Source of the DNA: Brachionus manjavacas
Taxonomy: Eukaryota > Rotifera > Eurotatoria > Ploima > Brachionidae
DNA: 64,000 bases
NCBI GenBank assembly: GCA_019054805.1
Contig: JAHQIY010000001.1
Span: 2,742,501 to 2,806,500 of the forward strand
Direction: 5' to 3'
Positions 22,945-34,762 of this stretch are shown one piece after another. The position numbers were made by a program, and so were the translations under genes. Below the pieces are notes generated by a model. It saw only the letters and a program-made list of their open reading frames with translations. It was not told the origin of the DNA and made no database searches. Within the stretch, counting starts at the first letter, position 1, and each line of letters begins with the position of its first letter.

Positions 22945-23600
22945 TCTCTCTTGTCCTCAAAATCCAGTCAAAAAAGTATGCATACTCCAGTTCTACCAAT
23001 CAATCTAAATAAAGATTCTGAACAAGTTAACTGCTCAAATTTGGAGGAATTAAGAGATAAATCCAAAAATATATTAAAATCCCTTTTTACCAATGTTCAA
23101 ACAAGTAAGCATCTCAAGCGCGTTTCAGAATCCGACGATTCACAAACAGCAGAATCGAAAAAACTAAAAAATCTAAGATCAAACTAATGATCAAGTAAAA
23201 AGTGACCTTAATGACGTATTTCAAGAAAACAATATCGGACTCACATTAAATGAAAATCCTATCGATTTTATACAAAAGCAGTCTAACTCAAATATAAAAT
23301 GAAGAAAAATCTATTAAATCAATCTCTTTCTAAGAACAGATTAGTAATTACACACTGGAATTGTTTTCATTTATCTAGAAGGGTTCTTCTCTTGGGCAAT
23401 TTTTTAACTCAAAAATGTCCTGACATTGTTTTGTTCAATGAATTTAAAATATATTTGGGTGAAGCTAATATTAAGCTTGATTTTCAAAACTATCAGTTCG
23501 TAACGAAATCACGCAACGGAGAAAGTATGGAGAGGATGTAGCTATTTTTATTAAAGAAGGAATTGAATTTATAAAAGAATAATGAATTATTTGAATATCT
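22945..23600 (+). mobile_element. LINE: ORF1-like start and endonuclease domain remnant
   Basis: A 78-codon Ser/Lys-rich frame (22951-23187) precedes a frame at 23299-23541 reading VITHWNCFHLSRRVLLLGNF, LTQKCPDIVLFNEFKI and NYQFVTKSRNG. After a one-base shift it continues VAIFIKEGIEF. This is the N-terminal part of an APE-type endonuclease (WNC/N-x-x-x-L; PDI-x-x-x-NE; FIKxGI). The catalytic Glu of the NE motif is present. Stops and the shift show a dead copy. Confidence 0.7.
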
Positions 23601-25220
23601 AATCCATCCAATATATTTCTGAACTTTAAACTCTTTAAAAAAGTTAATAAAAAAATTTAGAAAATTCTCTGAAAATTTTCAAAATCAGTCTTCTCCCCAA
23701 GCATTGTTCATATGAAAAAAGATTATTGGAAAGTTAGGAGAAAACTCGCTGTCAAAAACTCAAGCCAAAATTTAATCACCTTACATCTTAGTTGAAAGCC
23801 TCTTTAAAAAAAATTTGTTGACTCAAAATTGTCATTTAATAGTGGGAAAGAACCCACTGTTAAGTAATTTTTAGAAATTTAATTTCAAATCAGAGTTGTT
23901 TTTAAGTCACAAGTCTTAAGTCAAGTCAAGTCAATGAATTAAATTTTTTTTTTTTAGAAAAAGGCTAAGTAAAGCCGGTCAGCTTGACGGTCAAAATTTT
24001 GGACCGTTTAAAAAATCGGTAAAAAAAAAGCGGCCAGTCAAAGTTACGGTCAACATTGTGGCGGGCGGTCATTTAGCCGTTCAGCTTGGCGGCCGGAATT
24101 TTGGACTGCGGCGCTGAAAAAAAAGATGCTAAAATATCATAAAAAATAATGTTTGATGCAACTTATTAAAATTTAAATTAAATTAAATTTTAAAATTTTA
24201 ATTTATTATTTAACTTTTTCAAAATATTTTTTTATCTTTTGTTACTTTATGGACCGAATTGTAATATACAAAGAATTATTGAGATCTAAATTAGAACCCA
24301 GATTACAGAACTCAAATTTTTCTTCAAAATTCATACCACATTTTAATTTTTTTTAATTTTTATTATTAAGTCTTTTGACTTAAAAAAAAAAGAAAAAAAT
24401 TTTAAGTCATGACTTTGACTTAAATAAAAAAAAAATTTAAGTCAAGTCATAACTTTGACTTAAATTTTTGTGACTTAGACTTAAATCTGAAACTTAAAAA
24501 CAAGTCTGTTTCAAATGATTAGTAATTAATTAAATGAAGAAAAAGAAAAAATCTACGGAGAATTCTTCAATATTTAGTCAAAATTCTGATTAAATTGTTA
24601 CTGAGAAAGATATCACTAATATTACTAATTCTAACTCTGAATTCTTTTAAAGTAATAATCAGTGGAGTTTTAATGATCCAATTTGCTTAAATTAATTAAT
24701 TATGGCTTGAAAAAGATTGAAAAATGAAGCGGCATAAAGACTTGATCAAATTGATAAATTAATGTTTAATTTATTTTATTTTATTTAATTAAATAGTTTA
24801 AGGAATACCCCAGGCAGCTCAGAATGGATCAGAGTCCTTCTTATCAGCCTAGCGATTGAATAAAAAACATAAAAAATTAGAAAGATAAATTAATGTTTAA
24901 TAATTTAGCTAAAAATTCAATTGCGAACAATACTTTGATTCAAAAAAATCCCTCTACTTCACAATATCCATCAAGTTACAGACCAATTAGTATAATGAAT
25001 TGCTTAGGAAAGTTACTGGAATGTATAGTCTATTTAAATTTTTTCAATTTTTAAGAACAAAATTCACTTCTTATCCAGGTGCAATCTAAAAAAAAGAAGA
25101 CACCGGTGAATATCAGATAATCTTTTCTTTTTAATTAAAAAAATTGTTAAGTTATTTAATAGAAAAAAAGTTCACTGAAAATGTTTCCAATGATCAAAGC
25201 AACACTATTTCCATTTTGTC
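23601..25220 (+). mobile_element. Scattered LINE ORF2 scraps interrupted by another repeat
   Basis: Around 23710-23760, MKKDYWKVRRKLAVKNS resembles the linker between endonuclease and RT domains. At 24950-25020, PSSYRPISIMNCLGKLLEC is the conserved entry to the RT domain (SSYRPISxxNCLGKLLE). The AAGTC-type repeat at 23895-24515 lies between them, so the LINE was split. Continuity with the endonuclease piece at 22945 is likely but not proven. Confidence 0.55.
23895..24515. repeat. AAGTC-type TIR repeat containing a GC-rich insert
   Basis: Left end TTTTTAAGTCACAAGTCTTA and right end GACTTAAATCTGAAACTTAAAAACAAGTC mirror each other. The same ends occur at 57547-57838, and single ends at 2690, 33518 and 46541. 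Inside, 23963-24112 is strikingly GC-rich and has two copies of a TCAGCTTGxCGGxC...AATTTTGGAC motif 109 bp apart. Confidence 0.7.
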
Positions 25221-25451
25221 AAGAGAAAGTAGTAATTTTTAAAATATTTCATTTAATTGATTTATTTTAATTTTCATAATAACATAGAATTTTACAATTA
25301 AAGATAAAAAGTAACCATAAAACTCTAAGTAAAAGTTACCCTTTTTGGTTTTTTTTTCATTAATTATCTAAATAAGAATTCTAATATTATTATTAATAAT
25401 TTATTTTAATCAAATTATTAAAAAAAAAATTGTTGAATTTGGAAAAAAAAT

Positions 25452-26803
25452 TCATTGTCCTTTAACTTGATTAATTTTGTGCTTAATACCCTTGCTAGTA
25501 AGAATCAATTCGGCATGTTTTCTTTTCAATTGTTCAATTTCAACTTCTAAATTTTCGTTTTTATCAACACATTCTTCAAAGTCTCTGAGCAAAATAGTGT
25601 TTCCCAGCAAACCACTATTTTGTTTAAGACGTGCATTATCTAATCTTAGAGAGTCCTTGGATTGTTTTATTTTAGTCAATGAATCCCGGTCCTAAACAAA
25701 AATTTTCTTACAAATTAAAAAAAAAAATTAAATCCACCTTTTTGACTTGTTCATCAAATTCGCTCAGCCGGTATTTTTCTCTCTCATTTTCGTTCACCAC
25801 AAACTGAAGCTTTTCTTTTACATGTGTCAAAATCTGCACCGTGTTGTTTATTTTCTTCTTAAGTTTCATCAACTCTTCATTGCGTTCCTCAATTTTTTCA
25901 TTATAAGTCTGGTTCTCGATTTTCAACTGTTCAAAATCAATCATGTGCAAACCTTCGCCAAATTCCTCTTTAGCTTTTAGTTCGTTTTCTTTTTTTCTCA
26001 GTTGATTTTTGAGCTTAATGTTCTCAATGCGCACACCGATCACATCAATTTCTTTCAGCCTCTCTTTTTCAATATAGACCTCTGCGTCCTTAATGGTCAA
26101 ATGTTTGCCGGAACGAGTGCTGGCCGACTTGGCCGCAGCGTCTTTTTTCATTTTGGTAAAAAACATTCGGTCTTGGTCAACTAGTTCTTTTTTGGTATCG
26201 CATTTATACTTTAGTTCGTCCAATTCTCTCTCAGCCTCGAGTCTTTCCGTTTCCATTTGCTTTTTCAAGTTATCAATGGTTGCTAAAAAATAATGAAGTT
26301 TTTTTTTTAATTTTCAAATAGAAAAAAATTAGATTATTTTTAAAAAAATTTTATTTTACTTATATATTTGATATAACGTTGTTCGTGCTCTTGGGAAGAT
26401 TTTTCGAACAATGACTGATTTTGTGAATCGTCTGATTTCTTCTTTCTGAAAAAATCAGCCAATTTATGGTGCAGCTGATTGTTTACGGTCTGTAGACGTT
26501 CTTTTTCTTCCATAGCAGCCTAAAATTTAGATAAAAAGATGATTGTTAAAATTTTTTCAAATTTACCTGATATCGCGCAATTATTTCTTCGCGAGTAGGC
26601 TTGATCTCCACTTCTATGTCCTGATAGTCGTCGTCAATTGTCAGATCGACTTTGTCAGGCGTGGTGGCGCCTAGATCAAGATCAGGCCGGACATTTTGAC
26701 CGCTTCTGTCCAGGTCGTTATCCAAATTTTGAGATATGGGCTCCAAAGGAGGAGGTCCGGGCGACTTTGCAACCAAGTCCTTGTAAAACTCTTTTAATAT
26801 CAT
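25452..26803 (-). CDS. CCDC96: CCDC96/CFAP184-like ciliary coiled-coil protein (4 exons)
   Basis: Exons are 26567-26803, 26360-26519, 25738-26282 and 25452-25691. All introns are GT-AG (46-77 bp) and in phase, giving 393 residues from ATG at 26803. The acidic N-terminus is followed by an almost continuous coiled coil. It has the family signature MIDFEQLKIENQTYNEKIEE, then VQILTHVKEKLQFV and, near the C-terminus, ARLKQNSGLLGNTILLRDFE and LTSKGIKHKINQVK. CCDC96 pairs with CCDC113 (CFAP263). The two share this C-terminal coiled-coil domain and sit at the base of axonemal radial spokes in motile cilia. The NQTYNEKIEE and GLLG...LLRDFEE features point to CCDC96 rather than CCDC113. It is shorter at the N-terminus than vertebrate CCDC96 (about 555). 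Confidence 0.87.
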
Positions 26804-27722
26804 TTTATTTAAAAAATTTATATTTCTTTCTTTTTTGTTAGTTAAGAGTAAAATCATAAAATTTTTTTTATTAAATTTTAAAATAAATTTGTCATTTAAA
26901 AGCAATGAAAATCAATAGTAGCACCGCATCTAAAGTATGCTGCTCAAGTATAGTCCTGATTCAAAGTCTAACATTATTTTAAGTCTAGCGACTTTAAGTC
27001 TTAATAATTTTAATTTTAGCTTGGAGCTAGTCAATTTAAGAATCCTTGAAAAGAGAAGAATAATCATGAAACGAAGAGGGTTTTAAGAAAAGTGAAAAAC
27101 TTATCTGAAAACAGACTGATAGAATATTAATAATTTATCTTTAATTTTAAGTGAATTAGATGAATCTGAGAACCAATTTTTTTCCGATATAACTGTCAAG
27201 ATGAATTGTAAACTTTTTTCATTTTTTTTGCTTAAATCGCTTTAACCTGAGTTCTTAAAGACAAAAAGTCTCTTTTTTTTCTTTAATAAATTTTGATTAA
27301 AATAATGTTAATATCTAAAAAAATAAAAAAAATTTAAAATTTTTCATTTAATTTAATTTTTCATTTAATAGTCCCAAATTAAAGTCCAAGTTTAAATCCA
27401 GACTTTTTTTTTCAAAAGTCCCAGTCAAAGACTTTTATTTTTTTTTTTTAAAGTCCAACACTCGCTTGGCTTCCATAATAACAACCTGGGACCGAAAAAA
27501 TATCATTTTCCCGCGACAATGACTACCTGGAACGGAAGAAATTTAATTTTTACCTTCAAAAAACTCCGGGCTTGGAGTTGACTTGGGACTTGTGACTATT
27601 AAACAACTCTGAAAAATACTCTATATAACATTGAAAAAGTTTAAATTCAAAAAATATGTATTCAACAGGAGATTCTGTAAAATTACTTTTCAATAAGTAA
27701 TCATGAAGTACAATCTTTAAAT
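26804..27722. other. Intergenic with AAGTC/GGGACTT repeat pieces
   Basis: The first part is the upstream region of the minus-strand CCDC96 gene. AAGTC-rich sequence lies at about 26950-27010. A second palindromic repeat type (AAAGTCCAAG ... GGGCTTGGAGTTGACTTGGG) spans about 27370-27612 and recurs near 42480-42790. Confidence 0.5.
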
Positions 27723-28250
27723 AGCATTGTGAAATTTCATACAAACCTTTCCAAATTACAAAAATAAAATCTTTTTCATTAATTTAAATTGACAAAATTG
27801 AGCTTTTCAAAATTTGATGATGAAACAACATGAAACAAAATATGTTTCACTAAATTCAACAAAAAAATATTACTTTTTATTAACAGGAAAATTTTAATGA
27901 TAAAAAAAATATCAATATTTTGGAATTTATTTTTTTCTTGTCTAGATAATCTATTCAAAACAGAATATTTTTTTGCATTTTGTAAATTTTTCTTATTTAA
28001 ATATTAAAATTCTGTCATCGTTACAATTGTAAAAGTTTAATTCTTCATTTCTATGTTAACATTCAATTTGATTTAAAAAATAAATTTATTGGGAAACAAC
28101 CATTTAAATTTTTCTTAAATTGGACTGTTAAATGAAACATTGTTTGTTTCACCTTTTAAAAATTACAGAATAATCTGTACTTCAAAAGCCATATTTTTAT
28201 TAAGAATTTAAATTTTGTTTTGAAATTTTTGTATGAAAATTCACATTGCC
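27723..28250. repeat. MITE-like element, family B copy 2
   Basis: Left end CATTGTGAAATTTCATACAA is mirrored by TTTGTATGAAAATTCACATT near 28225-28247. GATGATGAAACAACATG, ATATGTTTCACTAAATTC and AAATTCTGTCATCG match copy 1 at 17924-18445 in order. About 528 bp, non-coding. Confidence 0.78.
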
Positions 28251-29252
28251 TCTTTAAATAATTTACTAAATTTTGACAAAAATCGGACTGAGGCACAGAA
28301 TTTGATTAGCATTAAAGCTGTTAGTAAATGAATTATCGATTGGTGGTGGTTAAGGTATGGTAAAATACACCTTTAATGGTCAATGTATGACATGGTTGTT
28401 AAAGATTACAGTTATTGTTAAACTCTAGATGTCACAGAAGCAGTTCAAGCTCTAAAAATAAAAAAGCTGTTTCAGTAATTCAATAAAATTATTACTGTAA
28501 CTTACACTTTAAGGGAATTTTTTTTTTTGAAAATTAATAAACGACTTAAAATTTTTTGTTTAAAAAAAAAAATAATGTAAAACATGAAAAATAGTAATCA
28601 GTAATAATTTGCTACTAATAGATTAGTAAATTTGGAAATTTTAGAAACTTAAGGTAAAAAAATTCTTACTCAGCACACCGAATTTTATAAGAATAAGAAA
28701 AAAATGTTTTTAATATAACTTGCCCATATAATTTTTCAGGATGAAAAAATTTTCTTATTGTTGTAGTTTTAATTAATTTATACTTTAAAAATTTGAAAAA
28801 AATTATAATTGTAGACGATTTAGAATTGGAATCTTTGAATAAAATATTAAATCTAATTTTTTTGTTAGCTTCAATTTTAATTTTTTTTTTGGATTAATTT
28901 TTTTTATCGTCTGGTAATGGTGAATGGGAAACTTAGAATATAATCAAATAAAATAATAGTTATTTATCAATTTGAGAAAATCAATATTGAAATCAATTTA
29001 CCAATATGGAAAAATTTGATAATTTTTTTATACTGAATTTTTCAAACTCATTGGAAACTTTTTTTAATTATTAAGTTTTATATATTTTTTAATTTAATAT
29101 AAATCTAAACTTTACTCTAGACTCTGATGGTTCAAATTATTCATTCTTAACCTTTTTATGATATTGAATTGCAATCTTTATATGCACAATATTGATATTT
29201 CTGTCGATATTTTTTAACACAAAATTCAAAAAAATTTTTTGGATTTATAATA
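28251..29252. other. Intergenic, nothing recognised
   Basis: AT-rich without recognisable exons. A slightly richer patch at 28310-28460 has no frame I can identify. Confidence 0.35.
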
Positions 29253-29837
29253 TTTAAAGTCATATCAAAAAAAGATAGAAAAAGGAAAAATTAATTCTCA
29301 AACAAATTTTACTTCATCAGTTTCTTCCTCCAAAATGAGATTTCCATCAGCAAATTTATTCGGTTGTCTGGTTTTGCGTTTTACTGTTTTATGAACGTAA
29401 ACATGATCATCAGTGTCTTTGTTCTCATTATCCTTTTCGGAATTTTCTTGATTCTCAGAAGTATTTAATTCAGCATTACTTTCATCTAGCGTGGTTTCAT
29501 TTTGGTTGCCAGTCTCATCCAAATTAGAAGTATCTTCATCTTCATTTTGTTCTTTATGCTCACTTTGTTCGATATCATTTTGAACTTGGTTACCATCATC
29601 GACTTGATTCTGTGCTTCATTATTGTTTTCACCGTGATTCTGAACATTTTCTTGATTTTGCCCATTGTCTTGATCCTGATTAATATCTTGAGTTTCTACT
29701 TCTGGATTCTGATTTTCTTCTTGGACATTAATTTCTTCATTTTTTGAAGCTGTTACTTCATCATCATTTAAATCCGATTTTGAACGCGGTTCCTCTAGTG
29801 GAGTTTCCGCATTTAAATTTGACTTTGAAGAACTAAT
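29253..29837. repeat. Left arm of 585-bp inverted duplication
   Basis: It is the reverse complement of 32165-32749. I noticed a single base difference (GTTTCC against GGAGAC on the other strand). It covers most of exon 2 plus the immediate 3' flank of the acidic-protein gene. Confidence 0.92.
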
Positions 29838-29938
29838 CCGACTTGATTGTGGACGTTCTTAATAAAAATAATCTTTTTTAAATGGAACTTTAATATCCAA
29901 GCATTACCATCTCCTATTTCTGGTCGGTTCATATCCAT
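29298..29938 (-). CDS. Acidic low-complexity protein with basic C-terminus (2 exons)
   Basis: Exon 1 (29908-29938) encodes MDMNRPEIGD and exon 2 (29298-29857) the rest. The 48-bp GT-AG intron joins in phase to give 196 residues. The body is rich in Asn, Gln, Glu and Asp (short QNQENVQN-type repeats), and a basic patch HKTVKRKTRQPNKFAD lies near the C-terminus. No signal peptide or membrane segment. It is probably an intrinsically disordered, possibly nuclear, protein; I do not recognise a family. Exon 2 has a near-identical inverted copy at 32165. Only this copy has the first exon, so it is the likely parent. Confidence 0.65.
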
Positions 29939-30229
29939 ATTGGAAGCTAGTCAAAATTTTAAATTATAAATAAATTACTTTTTTATTCAGTTCACTCATT
30001 TGGTTACCTTGGTAACTTTTTTGTTTAATGCAAAAAAATCACAACAAAATTAGCAAATTAAAGAATTAATTAATTATTAAAATTATTTTTTTATCAAAAA
30101 TTTTTCAGTATTTTGATTCCTGTCCAACTCTAAAGATTTTTCAAATTATCAAATTGGCTAAAAGTGATTGTGGCAAAAACGTTTCAGATCAAAGCAGAAT
30201 ATGTGAAAGCAAAAAAAGACTAAGGGCAA

Positions 30230-30850
30230 TGTCATACCTTTATTTAAGAAAGAGAGTAAATTAAATAATATATAGCGTAATTATAGGCCAGTTTCATTCA
30301 CATTGATTACATGTAAAGTCATGGAAAAATTAAAAAAAAACAGTGATGGTTTTTTTATCAAAAAAAAGTTAATTTCTATTCGACCACATGTTTTTTTGTA
30401 AAAAAGTCACGTACAACCAACTTATTGGAAACGATGGATCTTGGAACTGAAGGCTTAAATAAGCGATTTCCATTTGACATTGTTTATCTTGATTTGGCAA
30501 AAGCTTTTAATAGTGTACCACACAAAAGACTCCTGTTAAAGCTAGAAAAATAAAGTCTTGATAAAAAAAATTGATACGGATCCTTAAGACGAATTTATTA
30601 TAAATTGGAAACTTGTTCAAAAAACAAATTTTGACCAGAATTTAGGTGTTTTTATTTTAAAATATTCAAAATAGTCTGCTCAAATCATTTCAGCCATAAG
30701 TAAAGCAAATCAAGTCTTAATTAAAGAAATTTTAAATTTCCGAATAAAGACTCTATTTGTAAGTTATAAAAATGAATATGGTGCAGTGTTCTTTGGAAAC
30801 CACATTCGAAGAAAGAAATAAATACGCTTGAATTGGTATTAATAGCTACA
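30230..30850 (+). mobile_element. LINE reverse transcriptase remnant
   Basis: Plus-strand frames give NYRPVSFTLITCKVMEKL, TTNLLETMDLGTEGLN-like residues after a shift, and FDIVYLDLAKAFNSVPHKRL, in which the RT motif A aspartate (YLDLAKAF) is visible. Motif C (YADD) is missing. It sits between the acidic gene and the mariner element. Confidence 0.65.
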
Positions 30851-30866
30851 AAGCTAATACCAAGTA

Positions 30867-32163
30867 ACGGGTGACAACATAAAATCGAGACGAACTTTAA
30901 AAGACATAACTTCTTTGATATTTATCAAAATAAAACGAAATTTTGAGAGAATATAGAATTTTTATTCTAGTTTTTATTTATGCTTTTATCTTTTTCCAAT
31001 AAGTCCATTTCTTCGAATATTAATGAGTCGTTTGGATGTAGAGGCCAAAAGGTCCTGTACGAGATTTTGGTTCATATTTCTTGTACAAAGTCGAATTTTA
31101 TTCCTAAGTTCATCTAAATTTTTTGCTCTCCAGCCATTCTAATACACTTTTCCATTTAAAATGGACCAGTAATCTTCAATTGGTCGTACTTCTGGCACAT
31201 TTGCAGAGTTTTTGCATTTTTGCACAAATTTGATATTTAGGTCAATCAAGTAGTTGACCACTGTATTGGCATAATGAGAGCTCGCCAAATCAGGCCAGAA
31301 CTTATAGTTGCCGTCTGAATGATGCTTTTTAATAAACAGAATGACTCCACGCTTTATTAAGGCAAAATAGACAGTTTGATTGACTGCAAGCCCACTTTTA
31401 CTAAAAATACAGAAAATACAGAAATACCCCTCTCAGAAATGACCAACTCAACAAGTAATTTCTGCTCAAATTTCTTAACTGGGGTTTATTTTGTACTTGC
31501 TGGTGTTGCAGCAATGTTACTTGAGTAAAATATATCATTTCCATTGATTTTACCATGACTGAGAGTGAAATAGGATTAATCGTCTAAAAACCAGGAAATA
31601 TTTGGATTTTTTAAATACAAATTTCTACATTTAACTCTTGCTACTTTTTTTTGCGTTTCGGTTCGGTCAGGGATTTTCATCTTTTTTCTAGGTGTTATTT
31701 GAAGCTTCTTCAGCAATTATGAAACCATTTGCTGGCTTTTATCAACTTTTTGGATGCTTGATGCTGACTGATGTTGTCTTTGTGATCAAAAGCCTTTTTT
31801 AGCTTGTTGAGTCATTTTTTTCGGTGTTAGACCAGATCCTTGTTACCTTTCTGGTGAAAAATATTCACTACATTTTAAAATTCGGTAAACAGTACTCTTG
31901 GTATTTTTTCTTCCAGTAAATGCCTCACAGTGAATATCTTTCCAAATGATCTATTTTCGTTAAAAAACGCGTACACGCTAATTCTTAGGGCCTCTTCTTT
32001 AGATGAATTTATTTTGGTCATTTTTAAATTCAAAATAAATTCTTTTTCTTATCGTATTTAAAATTAAATTTACTACAAGAAAATGGAAAGAGGTTTAAAA
32101 AAAAATTAAAATAGCATTGCAAATGATATTTAAAGTTCTTCTCGATTTTTAGTTGTCACCAGT
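30867..32163 (-). mobile_element. Tc1/mariner-like transposon, degenerate, with TIRs and TA duplication
   Basis: The left end ACGGGTGACAAC and the right end GTTGTCACCAGT are inverted repeats. They extend to AAAATCGAGACGAACTTTAA on the left and its mirror on the right, about 30 bp. Both ends are flanked by TA (30865-30866 and 32164-32165), the target duplication of this superfamily. The element of about 1.3 kb encodes a transposase on the minus strand, starting near 32022 (MTKINSSKEEALRI). Later motifs are WFLDD, WPDLASSHYANTVVNYL and PEVRPIEDYWSILNGKVY, matching the DDE/D core. Several stops and shifts show it is dead. Confidence 0.85.
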
Positions 32164-32164
32164 T

Positions 32165-32749
32165 ATTAGTTCTTCAAAGTCAAATTTAAATGCGGAGACT
32201 CCACTAGAGGAACCGCGTTCAAAATCGGATTTAAATGATGATGAAGTAACAGCTTCAAAAAATGAAGAAATTAATGTCCAAGAAGAAAATCAGAATCCAG
32301 AAGTAGAAACTCAAGATATTAATCAGGATCAAGACAATGGGCAAAATCAAGAAAATGTTCAGAATCACGGTGAAAACAATAATGAAGCACAGAATCAAGT
32401 CGATGATGGTAACCAAGTTCAAAATGATATCGAACAAAGTGAGCATAAAGAACAAAATGAAGATGAAGATACTTCTAATTTGGATGAGACTGGCAACCAA
32501 AATGAAACCACGCTAGATGAAAGTAATGCTGAATTAAATACTTCTGAGAATCAAGAAAATTCCGAAAAGGATAATGAGAACAAAGACACTGATGATCATG
32601 TTTACGTTCATAAAACAGTAAAACGCAAAACCAGACAACCGAATAAATTTGCTGATGGAAATCTCATTTTGGAGGAAGAAACTGATGAAGTAAAATTTGT
32701 TTGAGAATTAATTTTTCCTTTTTCTATCTTTTTTTGATATGACTTTAAA
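32165..32749 (+). pseudogene. Inverted partial copy of the acidic-protein gene (right arm)
   Basis: Bases 32165-32749 copy exon 2 and 3' flank of the gene at 29298-29938 in the opposite orientation. The frame stays open from the mariner end through to the same stop (32702-32704). Exon 1, the splice acceptor and the first about ten codons of exon 2 are missing, so it is a 5'-truncated copy. Near identity implies a recent event or an assembly artefact. Confidence 0.85.
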
Positions 32750-33948
32750 GAGGAAAGTGTATTTCGAATTAAAAAAATTCAAAAAATTTAAGTTGCGGCC
32801 ACATGAATTTTTGCCGTTCAAAGTAGTTTTTATGGTGGTCATGTTAATTTTTGGTCGACAGGAAAGATATCAAAAAAATTAAATTGAGAATCGACTTTAA
32901 AAAAAGCAATTTTTTAATAAATAAATGAAGTTTTAGTCAGTCAGTCTTCAGTGACAAGGGCACAAGTCCGTCGATTTACCTTGAAAATTGAAAGAACAAA
33001 ATATTATCTTAAAGAATGAAACAAAAAGTTCCATTTGATTTTTAGAAGGTGATGTATTGCCTAACTTTCAATGGAGAACTTCGACTACTTTTAAGATTCA
33101 AGATGCATTAACTAAAGTTAATCATGATACAGTTGAGTGAAGAGTAGCTAAGCTAATAGGTAATAAAAAGATGGTAGTTGAGGAGGTTCATCTCTAGCTA
33201 ATAAAAAACTGTGAAAAAAAGTTGCATGACATTTAAAATAATTTACAAGAAATTGCTTAAGTCTGGAAAATTCCAAGGTTTAGTGTACAAGAGCCAATAT
33301 AACGCTTATTCTCCAGAAAAGAATCAGAATGGAATCTGGGAATAATCGACTAGTTTAAGAAAGTAGATTCTGGAAGTCATTTAGAAATTAATTAATTAAT
33401 AAAATTAATTTTAGAAATTCTAATAAAATTAAAGAAATAATTTTTTTTCATTTTTTAGAATTAATATACAGTGGTAGTCCGCTTTTTGTTTTTTATGGCA
33501 TGATTTAAGTAATATAAAGCAGACTTGTTTATAAGTCACAGTTTTAAGTCTAAGACACAAAAATATAAGTCAAAGTTATGACTTAAACTAAATTTTTTTT
33601 TATAATTAACAATCACAAAAATCATAAAATGTAAAAAAATTAAATTCTTTTTCTTTAAAAAATGTATCACCTATTTATAAGTGTGCGCTATTCAACGGAA
33701 TACATTTTTTATCCGCAGGCTGAACCTAATGGATAAATGCAGATAACTCTTAAAATAATTTTAAATATATTTTGAAACTTAAAAAATCGGTTATCTCAAT
33801 AGGCTTTTTTTAATATCTTGAGTAAAAAAAAATGAGCACATATTTAAAAGGCTAAAATTTATTTTTATATTTTAATTTTTTTTAAAAGATAAAACACATT
33901 TATCTGCATGTTGATCATTTTTTAATTAATTTAATTTAATTAATTAAG
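32750..33948. other. Intergenic with weak TE-like coding scrap and AAGTC end
   Basis: At about 33055-33310 the plus strand reads GDVLPNFQWRT...KIQDALTKVNHDTVE with several stops. It looks like a decayed coding segment of unknown origin. An AAGTC-type repeat end lies at 33518-33600. Confidence 0.4.
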
Positions 33949-34030
33949 GTTTTGTGAAATTCGTTACAAAAAAAAGAGAACATAATCATAAAAAATTAAA
34001 TAACTTTCTTTCAATAAGTCAAATTTTTTT
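33949..34030. repeat. Family A MITE, left-end fragment
   Basis: GGTTTTGTGAAATTCGTTAC and the following GAGAACATAATCAT...AAATAACTTTC match the left arm of the copies at 11981 and 12477. Confidence 0.65.
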
Positions 34031-34499
34031 AATGCTTTATGATATTTTTTTGAGGTGTCCATTGAAGAACTCTTTTTGGTATCCATGTTTCTTTTATTCT
34101 AAGTACATGCCTGAGTCATCGCAGTCTTTTGTTTTTAATGCATTGACTTAACGGCTCTGAATTTATTCTTGTGTATAAGTCAGCATTTGACAATGTTATT
34201 ATGATAATTGAAAAAAAATAAACGAAATTTAAAAAAAATGTGTATTAATATAATTAATACCCATTTTTTTATTCAAAAATATCATAAATTTAATAATACA
34301 TCCATATTTCAAATAAAAAATATTTGTTTTAATGATCTTATAATAAATTGATAAAAATATTATCAATTTTACTGATTTTGTACTTAATTGATTTAAAGTA
34401 TACTTTTTTAAATTAAAAAACACCCAAATTATCATTTTAATTAAAAAAACTCATCAAACAAAAATAATTGACATTTATTATATTAAGGCAGTTATTATA

Positions 34500-34762
34500 T
34501 TAAATCGGGCAAAGAAGAAGATAAGCCAACAAAAGAAACATTACAAGTGCAATTATGTTATTTCGAGTTCGTTTAGACTCGAGTTACTGTATTTCAGCTC
34601 AATTGGCTTGGATTTTCCGATACATAACAACAAAAAAAGAGGTGCTCCTGCTAAAACTCTAAAAAGTCTTCAAATTCAACCGTCTGATCTAAGAGAGCCA
34701 GAAGAAAATTTGATATGCGACGTTGATGAATTAGTTCCAGGACCAAGTAGCAAGCGATAAAA
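34500..34762 (+). pseudogene. Possible tail of a SWIM-type transposase
   Basis: A plus-strand frame ends NKKRGAPAKTLKSLQIQPSD...ELVPGPSSKR and a stop near 34760. The KRGxPxKxLxxLQ pattern resembles the basic tail that follows the SWIM finger in MULE-like transposases, comparable to the minus-strand remnant at 3216-4085. No SWIM motif remains, so the call is weak. Confidence 0.35.

Noticed and set aside
29502-29747. Open plus-strand frame of hydrophobic residues (also mirrored at 32255-32500)
   Set aside because: It is the antisense of the Asn/Gln/Asp-rich coding repeat; antisense of GAX/AAX codons reads as Leu/Ile/Phe. No start context and fully explained by the acidic gene.
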